From contig JAJEKV010000013.1 in NCBI GenBank assembly GCA_021234155.1, positions 16,347,877 to 16,411,876 on the forward strand: DNA of 64,000 bases, given 5' to 3'. The stretch's first letter is position 1; every line of letters starts with the position of its first letter. The DNA comes from Isoetes taiwanensis. Lineage: Eukaryota > Streptophyta > Lycopodiopsida > Isoetales > Isoetaceae. Below, piece after piece: positions 1-12,394 of the stretch. The translations under genes and the position numbers were made by a program. The notes beneath the pieces were generated by a model that worked only from the letters and a program-made list of their open reading frames with translations, did no database searches and was not told the origin of the DNA.

Positions 1-241
1 CACGACCTGTAGATTGAATTCTACCAAATTGTCTTAGAACGATTAAAATTCGTGTTGGAGAAGCCAAGAAAAGGGTTTAAACTGAAAAAAACACTTTGCA
101 AGAAAAGTGGCGCTCGCATTGTCTTGCTATGTTAAAAGCGGGAGCCAATATCAGCACCGAAATGTAGTCGTGTCGCGTTTGTTGCCACATAAGCAAGGGC
201 TACTAAAAAACCAAAACACTGGGACAGTTCAAAAGAGAAAC

Positions 242-3200
242 ATGACGATACTGGCTATGGCGCTGGACTGCTCCAACGTCCTCTGCCCTTCTACGTCTAA
301 TACTACCCACTTTCTCCCTAAGTTGAGCGTATTTCAACGCCGCCCATTTCCCGCTCCTCATTTTCGAGCCCCTCGTATTGTGGCGATGGCGATGCCAGGT
401 CCTGTTGCTCGCCCAGATGATCCTTTCCTTGCCCAGCTTGCTGCTGCATCTAGAACCCCAATTGGAGAAGCTCAGCTCTTCCATTCGGCAACTGTTTCTA
501 GTGACATGCCTCCCCTGTTAGATTTAATTAACAGTCCCAATATGATGGCAGCTCCTGCACAGGTTAGTTTGTTTTTGTTTATTTTGATGATTTCCTTGGA
601 CTTTTCTTGAAATTGTCAGTAGCGCTCATTTTGAATCCCAAAAATGATATTATCAATTATCAGGAATTAAAGAGATCGATGAAAAAACTATTCTTGATGC
701 TTAGCTGATGTATTTTTAAGGAAATTGTTACATGCTTGTTTTTATAACTGCCTTCTCATTGAAATCCTCATCTAGATATTTTGTTTGCAAAATTACCATG
801 ACCTTACTACCAATAAAGATGTGGAAGTAATGCTTACATATTGCCATTTTCAGGTGGAGACTTCCTATAATGAGCACCGTTCCAAGAAACCACCTCCTGA
901 TCTTCCGTCACTACTCTTGAACAGTCGCATTGTTTACATTGGTATGCCGGTATGCTTCTTAGCACGTACTAAGTTCCAATTGGCAGAAACATGAAATGAT
1001 GTTAATAAGACATTGACTGGGTCTTCCAACAGCTTGTTCCTGCAGTGACTGAGCTTGTCATAGCAGAACTTCTATACCTTCAATGGACAGATCCAAAGTT
1101 GCCAATTTATGTATACATCAATTCAACGGGAACTTCACGTGCAGATGGTGAAACAGTAAGGGCCTTTATTTTGTTTTGATTTTCCATGGCACAACAGTGT
1201 TTATAACTGCTGAATTCTTTTTACACCTGAAAATGCCTTTGTTGATGATTGATGTAGATTTCCGCCTTAACAAGTTTGGGCCTTATATGACAGGTTGGAA
1301 TGGAGACCGAAGGTTTTGCAATCCATGATACGATGCAGCTAGTGAAGAATGAGGTATGTTTCATATCTCGTTTCTATAGGAAATTCTTCAGTGCAAACCA
1401 TCCACATTTTTTCTTTTTTATGACCAGTTAAATCGTATTACAGGTCTGTACTGTTGGAGTTGGTGCTGCAATCGGCCAGGCCTGTTTGCTTCTTGCAGCT
1501 GGCACGAAGGGCAAACGTTATATACTCCCTCATGCTACAGGTTGCATTCCTTTCTCATGTTCAATACACGTGTTGGGGCTCCACAGCAACTTTCTAGGTC
1601 ATGCATGCTTAGAGTATGTATATATTTGTCTCGTTTCCAGCATCCTGGAAGGTGGATTTTATGAACATTGCGTTACACCTGCCCTTAAGCACACCATAAA
1701 TTTCCTAATCATTCTTTATTTTCTGCACTGATTTTTCATCTTTGCTTCAGCTAGGGGTTTTCTTGCACTCTAGATGTGAGATTGAAGTTATGAGCTGAAA
1801 TAGATATCATAATCAATCAGCATCATAAGGACTTGCATCTTAAAGTTCTATTTTTTAAATTTCTGTGTCTTTTGCTATATGTTTATATAGAACTGCTATA
1901 TGTTTATATAGAACTGCCTTCAACAGGGCTATTTTCTTGTACCAAAGCCCATCCAGTTGTTGTCAAGATACAAAGATAAACAAAGATACAAAGATAAACA
2001 ACGTAATCATTTTTCTGGCTATAGGTTTGCTTTAATCTCATAATGTTTAACAAGATAAAAGCATTTGTGAGGCTATCTGCAATTTTGACTTCTGACTCCA
2101 ATATATTTGGAAACCATATCTAACCTATGATGAGCCTAGAATTGCTGCTTTCTTCTTGCATTAGACATGAGAATAGGCAGGTCAAGGCATGGCTTCATTG
2201 AGTTGGCTGAGCGCAGATGCAAAAAACACTCTCTGACTTCACTACACTACACTACATTATACTACACTATACATCAAAGGGTCAAAATATGGTTGTTGAA
2301 TTCAAACTGTTATGGCACTAGATTCTGTGGCTCCCCTCAGTTTACGGAATAGATGAGCAGAAAGTAATGTGGGATTGCAGGTCTTTGTAAACCTGGACTG
2401 TGCATATCGATCAACATATTTGGTCATTTGGAAGCATGCTGACATACAATAGTTAGGTTGATTTATGCAATTTGAAGACCCTCTCTGTGTTCTCTCAGTC
2501 CTCATCATCATCTAAGGTGTGAGCCAGCCATTGTTGTTATTTTTTTAATTTGCTACTCTTTGGTATTTCAGCAATGATTCAACAGCCTAGGCTTCCGTCT
2601 ACTGGACAAATGCCAGCAATTGATGTTCAAATTAGAGCAAAAGAGGTTAGTGGTAAATTAGCCACTGATTGGAACAAAACTTTATTATTGACATGATAAG
2701 GGCTTTGGATTTAAATATACTTGATCCCGAAGTCCGGCAGGGACTTAATTCCAGGACCTGATTTCCATTTATGTGCCAATTGAGTTCTAGCATCTAATAT
2801 GTACTGGTTATTATGTCATATCCACTCGTCTAATTATGTAACGTTGCAGGTTGTTAATAATAGGGATACGCTCATAAGGCTCCTCGCCAGACACACAGGC
2901 AATGTAAAGATGAATAAATAAGTGCTTGATGTGAAACATCATCTTCTACTGTTCAATTATGATTTAATCAACACTTACAGTGGCGGCATTCCTGTTACAG
3001 TCATTTGAAAAGGTGGCCAAAACAATGCAACGGCCCTATTATATGAATGCAAAGAAAGCAATGGAGTTTGGTGTTGTGGATCAGGTAATCGTTTACTGAG
3101 AAGTTAACGAGTTCAAATTGTTGTAGATAAAGCTTTCATTGTGCTAAGCCTTCTGAATAAATTCAGGTCTTATGGCGAGGTCAAGAGGTCATCGGAGAAA

Positions 3201-3292
3201 CCTTGTCGCCAGAAGAGTGGGATAAAAGGGCTGGTATAAAAGTTCTGGAGAGGCCAATGACATATGGTGCTGCAGATACTGGCCTGGGCTGA
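242..3292 (+). CDS. CLPR3: ClpR3, non-catalytic subunit of the plastid Clp protease (nine exons)
   Basis: Exons as read: 242-562, 854-949, 1033-1155, 1294-1353, 1444-1540, 2572-2645, 2850-2903, 3001-3084 and 3167-3292. All introns are GT-AG and the frame is kept, giving 344 residues. The product is a non-proteolytic subunit of the ClpPR core that degrades stromal proteins. The first 60 or so residues are Ser/Thr/Arg-rich and fit a chloroplast transit peptide. Diagnostic blocks are [37 protein letters not shown] and the C-terminal RRPYYM-like and LWRGQE-like blocks, which match plant ClpR3 rather than ClpR1 or ClpR4. Where ClpP has its catalytic Ser the sequence reads GAAIGQA (Ser to Ile). The His of MIHQP is Gln (MIQQP). 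Both changes are normal for R-type subunits. The start at 242 is the first in-frame ATG; the reading frame upstream is open but has no ATG. Intron 5 (1541-2571) is the longest and contains a 21-bp tandem duplication near 1880-1920. Confidence 0.93.
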
Positions 3293-6200
3293 ATTGCAAG
3301 CCAAGTGTGCCCTTCCTATGGTTATTGCTGGTATATGGCCAAGTTTTTAGAAGATCCCTATATTGTGAATGTAGTCTAACCAATTAAAGATAAGTTCTGA
3401 CCGATTCTAACCACAAAAACGAGAATGTAAGCTTAGTGACTTCCCTAAAAGTCCTAAGAGCAGATGAAAGTAAATGAGAAGATAATTTGGAATCACTACA
3501 ATTTTATATTACATGTTTAGAGTTAGCTTTGGAGATTGCCTTCCCAATGCTTTGTGGGCGCCCATCAATTGGGACCATAATATAAAGTTTTTTCTTGTCT
3601 GATTAACTATTGGTTGCACTTGCCTCAAAATTTGAGGTCAGCTTCCAAGGCTGGCGTGGATTTTTGAGAAATGGAGGGTTGTGTGAAATCTCCGGTTATT
3701 TGCCTTGAATCTCGAGTCCGGTCGAAGGCGCATGGGAACATGGCCTCAGCCCTTGGTTATCCTGATAAATAGGGCGCTGCACAAGGTGGTTGTTGGCTTT
3801 TCATTAGCTTGGCGGTGTCGTTGTGTGTTCGACTCGGTTAGTTGGCTCTTCATCTGACCCTAAGGGGGAACCTTCATAGCTTATTTGGTTAAAAAAAAAG
3901 TCAAATCTTCGTCATCCGAGCTGGAACCAAGCATATCATTTCATCTAGAGATCATTCTGAGTAGATCTTGACAATAATTTTATCATCGGACCAGTTATAT
4001 ATAGTAGCTGAATTATTCGAACATTGTGTGAATTCTTGAAGCCAAGAGTCAATAATTTCTATTTCAAATTCTTTTGAGCTTGATACAAATGAATATTTTG
4101 GCGAGAAGAGTGAATCTGGGAAGAACTCCTTGTAAAGGAGATTAACCCACAACTTAAAAATGATCCCTGAAGGAAACTACAAGTCAGTCTTTGCTCCTAT
4201 TTGAGAGATATGAAAAAAGTTATATCCATATAGAGCTTAGAGTGTCTGGATTTAGAAAAATGTAGCCCTCTACAAGACCAACAAATTAGCTGAGCAAATT
4301 TTGAATCAAACACTTAAAATCCTCAAGTTTTGCCAGGAATTGAGTTTGAATCGAATAAGATAAATGAATCAAGAAAAATAGCGCTCATTGCTAACATGCC
4401 CACCTTGCCAACTTGCAGACCAAGCTTTTTCCTTGTGGTTCAAATTCAAAATAGGATAATGAAATAGACGAGACTAACAAATGGGACTGAATGAATTGAT
4501 GAGAAGATGGGGAGAAACTATTGCAAGAAATGGAACAAAGGAACAAGGGAATGAATAAGGTATATCAGAACTAATGGGTCGAACAAGAACTTAATGGAGC
4601 AATGCTGTGCACGCGACTAATAGAACTACTAGATGAAATGGTAGAAATAAAGTAGCAGGGGAGAACTAAGGCTTAGATAAATGAAGTAAAGCAAAAATGG
4701 GACAAATGGTTATGAAAGAAGGAATGGGAGTAGTGAAACACGTGCAACACTTATAAACAATGGAATTACAAGAGCAAATGTAGCTAAACGGGTGCAAAAT
4801 AGGGCATTGGATTAAAGGAACTAATAAGACTAAAGAGACTCCTAAAAGAAGCAAATAGAATCAATTAGAAGCAATGAAATCAATGGAGCAAAGCATCAAA
4901 TTGAGACTAATGGAATACCAAACAAAATATGGATATCAAAATTGATGCAAAAACAAAGTTATATATAGCCAACTTCTGACATAGTAAACAAGGACGACGA
5001 CAAACAATCCAAACTTTTGAAACTATACACAACATTTTATAAAAACAACGATGAACATTGTGAAACATCAAATTATAGAAAAAGAAAACAAGAGAAAAAA
5101 AAGCAATGATACATATCTAAGTGAACCATGTGATGAGGTGCATAACAGTATTAACAAAAATATGAACTAAAATGGGAACAATTATCTTATAGAGACGAAA
5201 CAAATAACTTGCGGACCATTCAATCTTTCTAAAAGAAGTTGACACATACTTCGCTCAAAAACGAGCAAGCATATAGGTGGTGGTAAACAGAGAAGTACAA
5301 TTACATCAAAAAATTTTAAGCAAAAATTGCGTTAATTTTAAGAGCATATACTAAGAGGGCATTATACCTATAACTAGTAACAGTGTCCAACGTTTCTAGA
5401 CAGAAGTTGGTAACCTGCAAATGATAATCCTGCAGATTCACTTTGAAAACACAACGTCTTAGATTTATTTACATTTAATCTTAATGCATTGCAGCATATT
5501 GGTCTTTCAAAGAAGTGTTATATGCAACTACTACTCTTTAATGTCTTCTCACCGACATGTTAGACCATTAGGCAATACTCATGGCAACTAAGGCAAGGCT
5601 ATATGGAAATTATGCAAGTAGAAATCCCTCTATATTGCATAAAAAAGGTGGTTGCGGAGCTATATGCGGTTGTTGATAGTTGCAATATTCTAGAACTTCG
5701 TTCCACGTTAGGGATGTCCATGTCCAATTGAGAAGCTCATCATTTCATTCGTTTTAAAAAATTGACGGTTTCAAACACATAATGTTATCATGAGAAACCA
5801 ACATGGTAGATGTTAGTGTAGTCTTATTGGCCCAACTTGTACAACTTTTTTGGCTATTGGAATGGTATAATAAAGGAAAAATATCAATGGCAAAAATTAA
5901 TTGTGGCAAGAAATCCAAATTGTTGTATACAAAGCTAAGGCAACTTCAAGCTCAGCTCAATCTTTGTTAAGATAGCATTTTAAAGACCAACATTTTCTTG
6001 CTCTAGAACGACATGTTGTCAAATGGAAAATGTATAAATTCCCGTGACCGAGCATAAGACCACATAGTGAGGTGATTATAGAGCTTAAGTTGAAAAGATG
6101 TAAAAATAAAAAAATTTTCATTATGTTTGGTGTACTATAGGTTTGATGTATATCCATTTTGTCCTTTTGTGTCCAATGTATTTTATTTATTGACATAAAG

Positions 6201-7048
6201 CTATGTTGAAGAGTTATCAAAGGTGCCCATAAAATACTCATATATATGCCCTTTTGTTTTCTGGTGCAAAAGTTTCTTTTGTTTTCTTTTACATAATAAA
6301 ATCTCTTTCAAATGCATATAGAAAGCATTTTCCTATTCTTAGATACGAAGATGTAGGATACGCATATTATCATAGCATCCCATTGTTAATTTGAAATGAG
6401 TCTAGTGCTGGCTACAATGTTATGCATATAGCTAAATGAGAAGATAACATAAAGCATACCCAATTTATGCTTGAAAATTAATAAACTTCATGGCCATTGC
6501 ATACATAGAACTGGCAATTCCTTTTCTTGGAAGCGGGCATAAATTCTGAAATGTCAGCAAAATTAGTGATTGCAAGAAAATCTTTATTAATAAAAGAAGA
6601 TATCATCTTAGTTGCATCAAAACAACTGGTAAACAAAGTGAACATTGCGTCTGAACATGGAGGGCTTTCACCACTCAATCAAACATGAGGAGATGCTATG
6701 TAGCCATGGTATAGTTCCCATTCTATCCTTGCTATAATACATGCCGATGCAAACTTGTTTTCTCTCCTCAGTAGCCAATTGTTTCTTTCGAGGTGAATGA
6801 AAGATCCAAATGTAAAGTAATAACCATCGTTAATGGTCAGAAAAATAAACATACGTTGGGTCTGAGTATATGTGGACTATGAGTATTTGTGTGAATGTAA
6901 GACTACTGGGAAAAGGGGCATACGTTTATTGAAGGCCACATTTCTTGATGATTCATAACGTATTGATCCACAACATACGTATTAATGTGGAAGCACTTCA
7001 AATTCAGGATGCATGTAAGAAACGCAGTGGCAGGAAACATATGCTAAT
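3293..7048. other. Intergenic spacer, no gene recognised
   Basis: The first few hundred bases are the probable 3' UTR and downstream flank of CLPR3. No protein family is recognisable in either strand. Reading frames are short and their composition is that of AT-rich noncoding DNA. From about 4430 to 5260 the plus strand is markedly purine-rich, in the style of the 36.5-40.4 kb region. The spacer ends at the left LTR of element B. Confidence 0.6.
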
Positions 7049-8660
7049 TGTGACGCTCCCCGAATATATACGGCTTCCGGCCGTATACATACGGGGACTT
7101 TCCCCTCCCATGGCAACCATCTCGCCATGAGCAGGGCCCTCCGTCTATCCCGGGCCATCCGTAAAGAGATGCCCGAGTGAAGGACACGGAGGTGTCATTC
7201 GGCCCACGCCTTCAATGGGTCTCCTAAGTCGCGGAAGCGTGAATACATGTTAGCACACATCATAAATATATATATAAATAACCACCACGAAGGGTGACAC
7301 ATCCATCCAAGTACTAGCGGCAAAGAATATGCATCTAATCCTAAGGAAAACACCCCAAACCCCAGGTTCTACCCGGTTCGGACTCTGTGAGGATGAAGCG
7401 ATGGCTTCGGTCTCAAGAGATCAGCAGAGGCGAGATATAACTGGCGTTGGGCGGCATAGAACATCGGCTAGGGTTGTCCACTCCATCCGCCCCTCCCTGT
7501 GCACACTTTGCGAGATGGGTCGATTCATGCTATGGCATCACTATATAGCCCAGGAGACGCAGACTCAAGGTATCACCCTTCGAGCCTACTCCAGGATTCA
7601 TGAAGCCCTGGTCCGACGAGGCAGGTCAGGGAAGCGTCCCCTTCCAGGATCGCAGTGGTTCCATGGGTGAGCTAGAGAATACATGCCGCATCAGCGACCC
7701 CGCATCCGTGCGGGGCTTACTCACCCTAAATCTACTCAAAGTGTAAGGTGCCCCATACGGGTCACACCTCTACACCCGTGGAGTGTCGAGACCCATGCCC
7801 CCCTCGTGGACCGCCATCGAGGCCTAGCCCATTTGTAGGAGTCTCGGGGAGCCTTTATGTTCGTGCAAGACCCCACCCCCACTTCACGTCCCTTCTCTTT
7901 TTGCTAAGCCATTCCATAGCATCTACGACCCGGTGGTCTCCCTCGCATTAATGTGAGGCGCATCTAATGGGAAATCTGAGGGATCAACCTAGGCGTATAC
8001 TACTAACGACTCGAGGTCTCTACCCCCTTATTTCCCCCCATTTCGAGTAATACTATGCGAAGAATTATCAATCCATCCTTTAAAGAGCAATACGAGAATC
8101 GGGGAGATAAAGAGAACTCACCTTTGCAATCAAGGGTTAGTTCCTACAAGTAAAGCACAGAGAGACAGAAGAAATAAACACAGCAAGTGCCCAACAGGGG
8201 CGCTACCCTAGAACATCAAGCTATACTAACCACCCACCTGAGTTCCTGCTAGATCCATTATCGTTCGGTATCTCCATCTTCCTTGGACTTGGTGCTCAGT
8301 ACTGGACACACAGGTAAGTTGGGCGCTCAGCTGCTGCTCCTCTTGGTCGATTATGGGGTCAATTAGGGATAGGGGTCAAGTTGATGACCCAAATTGGAAT
8401 TCCCCATGCTGGCCAATCGATTTAGGCCAGGTGGCGCCTTCCCAAAGCATTAATTAACTTAATTAACCCATTTAGACATTAATTTCCTAATCATAAGTTA
8501 TTATCCTTAATGATTCTAATTTAATCCCTTTTAGGTCAACCCCCCTAGGTTACAATACTCCATGGTGGCGTACCTTTACTAGGTGACATGTCAGTGTATT
8601 TATATGTATACCGTGTCAATGTATTTATACGTATACCATATAAATACTTGGAACGTCACA
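7049..8660 (-). repeat. 3' LTR of element B
   Basis: On the plus strand this block runs from TGTGACGCTCC to GGAACGTCACA, with 7-bp inverted ends (TGTGACG/CGTCACA). It matches 32761-34237 closely over most of its length. A polypurine tract on the minus strand abuts its inner edge at 8661, which shows that this is the 3' LTR. It contains only short reading frames. Confidence 0.9.
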
Positions 8661-8674
8661 TTCTCCTCTCCTTA
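8661..8674 (-). promoter_or_regulatory. Polypurine tract of element B
   Basis: The plus strand reads TTCTCCTCTCCTTA, so the minus strand is an unbroken purine run followed directly by the LTR. This is the expected primer site for plus-strand DNA synthesis. Confidence 0.75.
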
Positions 8675-9149
8675 GAAATAATGTTGTCCTTAGCATTGGG
8701 GTTAGTTTACCAAAGAACTGAAATAAGAGAAAGTATACTTAAGAAAGGAAGGTAATTGCTTATTTTAGAGTAGTACATTGAAATTTGAAACATATCAAAG
8801 TTTAAGCACCAAGGTGCATTTCACAAGATGATCAAAAAAAAGTTTGAGGACCGAAGTCCAATTTAAGACATCACAGTGACAAGAAAACAACACATGTAGA
8901 CAAAATGATACTGAAGAAGTTGGGCCATCAGCAACCCTCTATACATGGGCAGGTCACGAACTGCTTACTGGCCTGCACATGTCAATATATCAGTATATGT
9001 AATTAATATAATTAGATTGTGGTTGAAGGGACCACCCCCTATAATAAATAAAAGAAAATCCTATGTACAAGGGAACCTATCATGTCTATGGTTTGCAATT
9101 CATTGCGGCATAAGGAATGGTCATGTTCCCATTATCGCCGAGATGAACG
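8675..9149 (-). other. 3' noncoding end of element B, left of element A
   Basis: Sequence between the polypurine tract of B and the insertion point of A. The minus-strand text near 8680-8710 resembles the AATGCTGAGGACAGCAT-type sequence that precedes the polypurine tract in elements A and C. No gene is seen. Confidence 0.6.
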
Positions 9150-9154
9150 CAGGC
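9150..9154. repeat. Target-site duplication of element A, left copy (CAGGC)
   Basis: CAGGC directly precedes the 5' LTR of A and recurs directly after its 3' LTR at 22369-22373. Five base pairs is the usual Ty3/gypsy duplication length. Confidence 0.9.
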
Positions 9155-10723
9155 TGTGACGTTCCAGCACAGTATACGGTCCCAGAACGTATACTGTACT
9201 GCCTCGTCACGCGTACACGCCACTCCGACCGACGTGTACGCCGACGGATAGCCAGGTAAGTAGCCCTAGGGGCAACTTGCTAGGTATGTTCACATGTTAT
9301 TAATGTGCACATATGCACATTAACGTGGGCACACTTTTCCATGTAGGCATATTTTGCCACCTAGCCATTAATGGCAAGTGGGCCCTTTCCAATTATCCCA
9401 CATGCCAAAAAGGGCTGATTGGAAACCCTAGCCTAACCCCATGTCTATTTAGGGTAGGAAAACCCTAACTTGCTAGTTTTCGTCCATAGGGTTTTAGAGC
9501 TCGCTTGTTTTGGCCCCGGAGCCAAAACCGCCTCCCGAGCAGTTGCCCAAGCGAATCGCACCATCGGTTTTTCTGAATTGATCAGCTCGATTGGGATGGT
9601 TGAACTTCGGTCGGAGGAGCCACCCAAGGATCGGTATTTGGTCAATTTAATAGCTTAAACCGTCTTCTAGTCATAGAACCAAGTAAAGCTTAGACTATTA
9701 AATTGCCCATAGCGACTATCTAGATCTTTAGATCTTAGACACTAACTAAAGAACCTAACTCTATGATATAGATTAGATCTAGTTCTTTAGTTCATCCTAT
9801 GATATCTATGGATGATGTATCTCTGTGAACTCCTTGTATTGGGAAGGGGGTAGAGGCCCTAAGGCTTTGTAGTTGATGCTCCTAGAGTAGCCTCTCTAGC
9901 ACACTTGTAAATTCGGCCTGCGGTACAAGAACCACACCCGGTTGTGGGTGAAGGGCAGGACCGGCTAAGAAGGAGGTTCATGTCCCGACTCTTGAAGCGA
10001 TCCCTCCGGGTGTGTAAGGCCTACCGAGGGATCATTGTGACTAGGTCTAATGGCTTACCATCGAAAGCGGGTAAGGCATGGACTCGACACCCGTGAAGTG
10101 GTGTACACTTTCCGGTGGGTTCGGTGAATACGGGCAAAGGGCCCTCTAGTCACCTTGAGTCAGCATGCGGATCTCGAGGGAGTGATCCCTACCCGCCCCA
10201 TCGGATTTGGGAGGATGAGTCCCAGAATAGCCCCTTCGCTATGCATCCCGTGACAACTCTGGTCCCGACACTTCTCAGCCTACTCGCAAAGTGTGCTGAG
10301 GAGAGGGCGGATGGAGTGGACAACCCAATGCCATGTTCTTATGCCAGCCAAATCCATTGCCATGAATTACATGCGCAATGAACTCACGGAGACCCAAGCC
10401 GCCGATCATCCCTTTGAGTCCGAGCCTTGGGTAGGATTCCCTATGTGATGTGCTGATCTTTGTCTATGCAGATATGTGGAGGACCATCCTTCGTGATGGT
10501 CATATGATGTTGATGTATGTACTACCGACATGTATGTTTACGCTCTTCCAGCCTAGGTAGGCCCTGAGGGAGACAGGGTAAAGGACCCCTTCATTCTTCC
10601 CACTGGAACTCTTCAAGGGTGCAGTGATACGTGGAGGGCCCTATATTAGCATGGAGCTGGTATGGGGGATGAACTCCTGTTTGTATATGGTGAGTGCACC
10701 GTATATGAGTAGGGGACGTCACA
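9155..10723 (+). repeat. 5' LTR of element A
   Basis: Begins TGTGACGTTCCAGCAC and ends GGGGACGTCACA. Same length as the 3' LTR (20800-22368) and highly similar to it. Many differences are C/T changes and small gaps. The PBS follows after one base. Confidence 0.93.
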
Positions 10724-10724
10724 G

Positions 10725-10736
10725 TGGTATCAGAGC
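10725..10736 (+). promoter_or_regulatory. Primer binding site of element A (initiator tRNA-Met)
   Basis: TGGTATCAGAGC, the standard plant retrotransposon primer site complementary to the 3' end of initiator tRNA-Met, one base after the LTR. Confidence 0.92.
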
Positions 10737-10928
10737 AATGTTCTTGGAGACCAAGAGCAAAGCACTGGCCATGCTCCCAGTAGTACTAACTTGATAGGAT
10801 CCTCAAGCCTCGAAAAGTGGGAAAATTTTTTCTCATTTTTGTAGTTATGCTAAGCTAGTAACAATTAAGCGAATTGGAATTTGATAAGATCAAAAAGAAT
10901 AAGCCCAAAATTTTTCCAATGTGAGGTG

Positions 10929-10994
10929 GTCTCCACACATTACCGGGTTTGAGAACTAAATTTTAGTTTTGGAGCGAGGCGCAAGCTGTGAGAC
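10929..10994 (+). repeat. Hairpin repeat, copy 1 (element A leader)
   Basis: Ends GCGAGGCGCAAGCTGTGAGAC. Shares the right arm and the ACTAAATTTTAGTTTT centre with the copies at 11117, 12809 and 13009. The left arm is degenerate (GTCTCCACAC). It lies upstream of the TATA box of ORF1. Confidence 0.75.
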
Positions 10995-11116
10995 ATCGAG
11001 CCAAGATCCCCAAAACATGATGAATTTGAGAAAAGTAACGTGGTAAGGTTAGTTCTAAGGTAGGAATTAATTAGAATAGCATGTTTTAACTACCTAAATA
11101 ACCTAGAAATGTATGA

Positions 11117-11183
11117 GATCTCACCATTTACTTTGGTCTAAAAACTAAACTTTAGTCTTTGAGCGAGGCGCAAGCTGTGAGAC
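11117..11183 (+). repeat. Hairpin repeat, copy 2 (element A leader)
   Basis: Same right arm as copy 1, ending GCAAGCTGTGAGAC, with centre ACTAAACTTTAGT and a partial left arm (GATCTCAC). It ends 102 bases before the TATA box at 11286. Confidence 0.75.
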
Positions 11184-11285
11184 CAATAAATAGGAAAAGT
11201 CTGAAATAAGTGTAAAAGTTAACTAAATAGGTGCTTTAGCATGTTAAATAGAGCAACTTGAATTTTGGCCAAAAATTTCCCAAGC

Positions 11286-11293
11286 TATAAATA
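11286..11293 (+). promoter_or_regulatory. TATA box upstream of ORF1 (element A)
   Basis: TATAAATA followed by a C/T-rich leader, 109 bases before the ORF1 ATG and far downstream of the LTR. The same arrangement (hairpin pair, then TATAAATA, then CCCCTCATTTC-type leader) recurs at ORF2. This suggests an internal promoter for ORF1. It is inferred from pattern only. Confidence 0.6.
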
Positions 11294-11394
11294 GATGCAG
11301 ACCCCCCTCATTTCCTCGTCCCAGCTCTAGAAATCCGCTCTCCCGCACTTAGGCGATATTTTGGCGCTCTTGCCCGATTGACGATCCGTAAAGC

Positions 11395-12261
11395 ATGGCC
11401 CGAACCAAACAGACCGCCAGGAAGCGTCGCCCAGGCGAAACCACCAGCGCCACTGAGGCTGAGATCATTCGACAGATGCTTCGCGAGAGGCTCGCGAAAG
11501 GGGGTCGTTCGCCTTCGAACGAGGAAGACGTCTCGGAGGAACAAGACACGTCCGATCTGATTGACGTCTTCAACCAGCAGGTGGAGCAGGACGAGGCAAC
11601 ATCACCAACCTCCATGGACGAGGAGACAAGGGAGGCATATGAAGAAATAGAGCGGGAGATCCGGCAGCAGGAAAGAGCAGAAGATCATTCTGACGCAGCC
11701 ACGGAGATCCTCGAGCACGAAGAGCAGGCGACAGGTCTGGAGCCAGCGGAGGAAGCAGATCTCGCGAGGTTCATTAGAAAATATGAACGCCGGGAAAAGA
11801 AGAAGGAAGACAAAAAGAGGAAGAGGGAAGAGGAGGAACAAAAGGCAGCGGAAGAGAAAAAGAAGGCGAAGGGGAAGTTCGTGGACGGCACAAGGAAGCT
11901 GAAGGACGTCCCGCCAAGGAAGAGGCCTAACCCCAAGATCGTCATCAAGGAGCGGCAAGCCGACGAACCTCCGAACCCCTCCGACGACTCTTCTGATGGG
12001 GACTTCAATCCTAATGCTGCAGGTGGAAGCTCTTCTAAACACCCAGGCGACGAACAGGTAGTACCTGACCAGCCAGCACCTGAGCAACCCCAGCAAGATC
12101 AAGTGCAGAAGCCCCCTGAGTACCCGGCGTGGGATAGGAAGAAACAGCCACGACCTGCCCGTGAAGCTTATGTCACAGACCGGGTCAAGATATACGAAAG
12201 GAAGATGAGGGAGCACGAGGCGTATATGAAGAAGTGGGAGGCGATACAGCAAGTATTATGA
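11395..12261 (+). CDS. ORF1 N-terminal part with an exact histone H3 tail (element A)
   Basis: Open frame of 288 residues starting MARTKQTARKRRPGE. Residues 1-10 are identical to the histone H3 N-terminus, including the equivalents of K4 and K9, and then diverge (H3 has Ser-Thr where this has Arg-Arg). The rest is highly charged: acidic at about 45-115, then a Lys/Glu-rich probable coiled-coil or nuclear-targeting stretch (about 120-165), then a Pro/Ser/Asp-rich linker. The frame closes at 12261. About 130 bases further, in another frame, lies a degenerate H3 core (12395-12661), so this is the front of a broken H3-like fusion protein. The start is fixed by the tail itself. Function is unknown; mimicry of the H3 tail or incorporation into chromatin are inferences. 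Confidence 0.85.
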   Translation: MARTKQTARKRRPGETTSATEAEIIRQMLRERLAKGGRSPSNEEDVSEEQDTSDLIDVFNQQVEQDEATSPTSMDEETREAYEEIEREIRQQERAEDHSDAATEILEHEEQATGLEPAEEADLARFIRKYERREKKKEDKKRKREEEEQKAAEEKKKAKGKFVDGTRKLKDVPPRKRPNPKIVIKERQADEPPNPSDDSSDGDFNPNAAGGSSSKHPGDEQVVPDQPAPEQPQQDQVQKPPEYPAWDRKKQPRPAREAYVTDRVKIYERKMREHEAYMKKWEAIQQVL

Positions 12262-12394
12262 AGAAAACGGGGTCGTTCATCGAGGGAGGGCGACCAACTA
12301 AGCAAGCAAACCTTAAAGCCGCCTCCCACCAAAGCCTAAGGCCCCCCAAGCCGCCACCCAAGAAGAAGATTGACGGGAAGGAGGTGGAGAGGAG

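Noticed and set aside
107-241. In-frame upstream extension of CLPR3 starting at GTG (107)
   Set aside because: A plant nuclear gene is unlikely to use GTG; the first ATG at 242 gives a sensible transit peptide.
7329-7951. Reading frames within the LTRs of B (also 9.2-10.4 kb and 46-47 kb in A and C)
   Set aside because: Not conserved between the LTR copies and inside noncoding terminal repeats.
11602-12252. 216-residue minus-strand frame opposite ORF1 of A
   Set aside because: A shadow of the Glu/Lys-rich plus-strand ORF; Leu/Phe-rich only because of codon complement.
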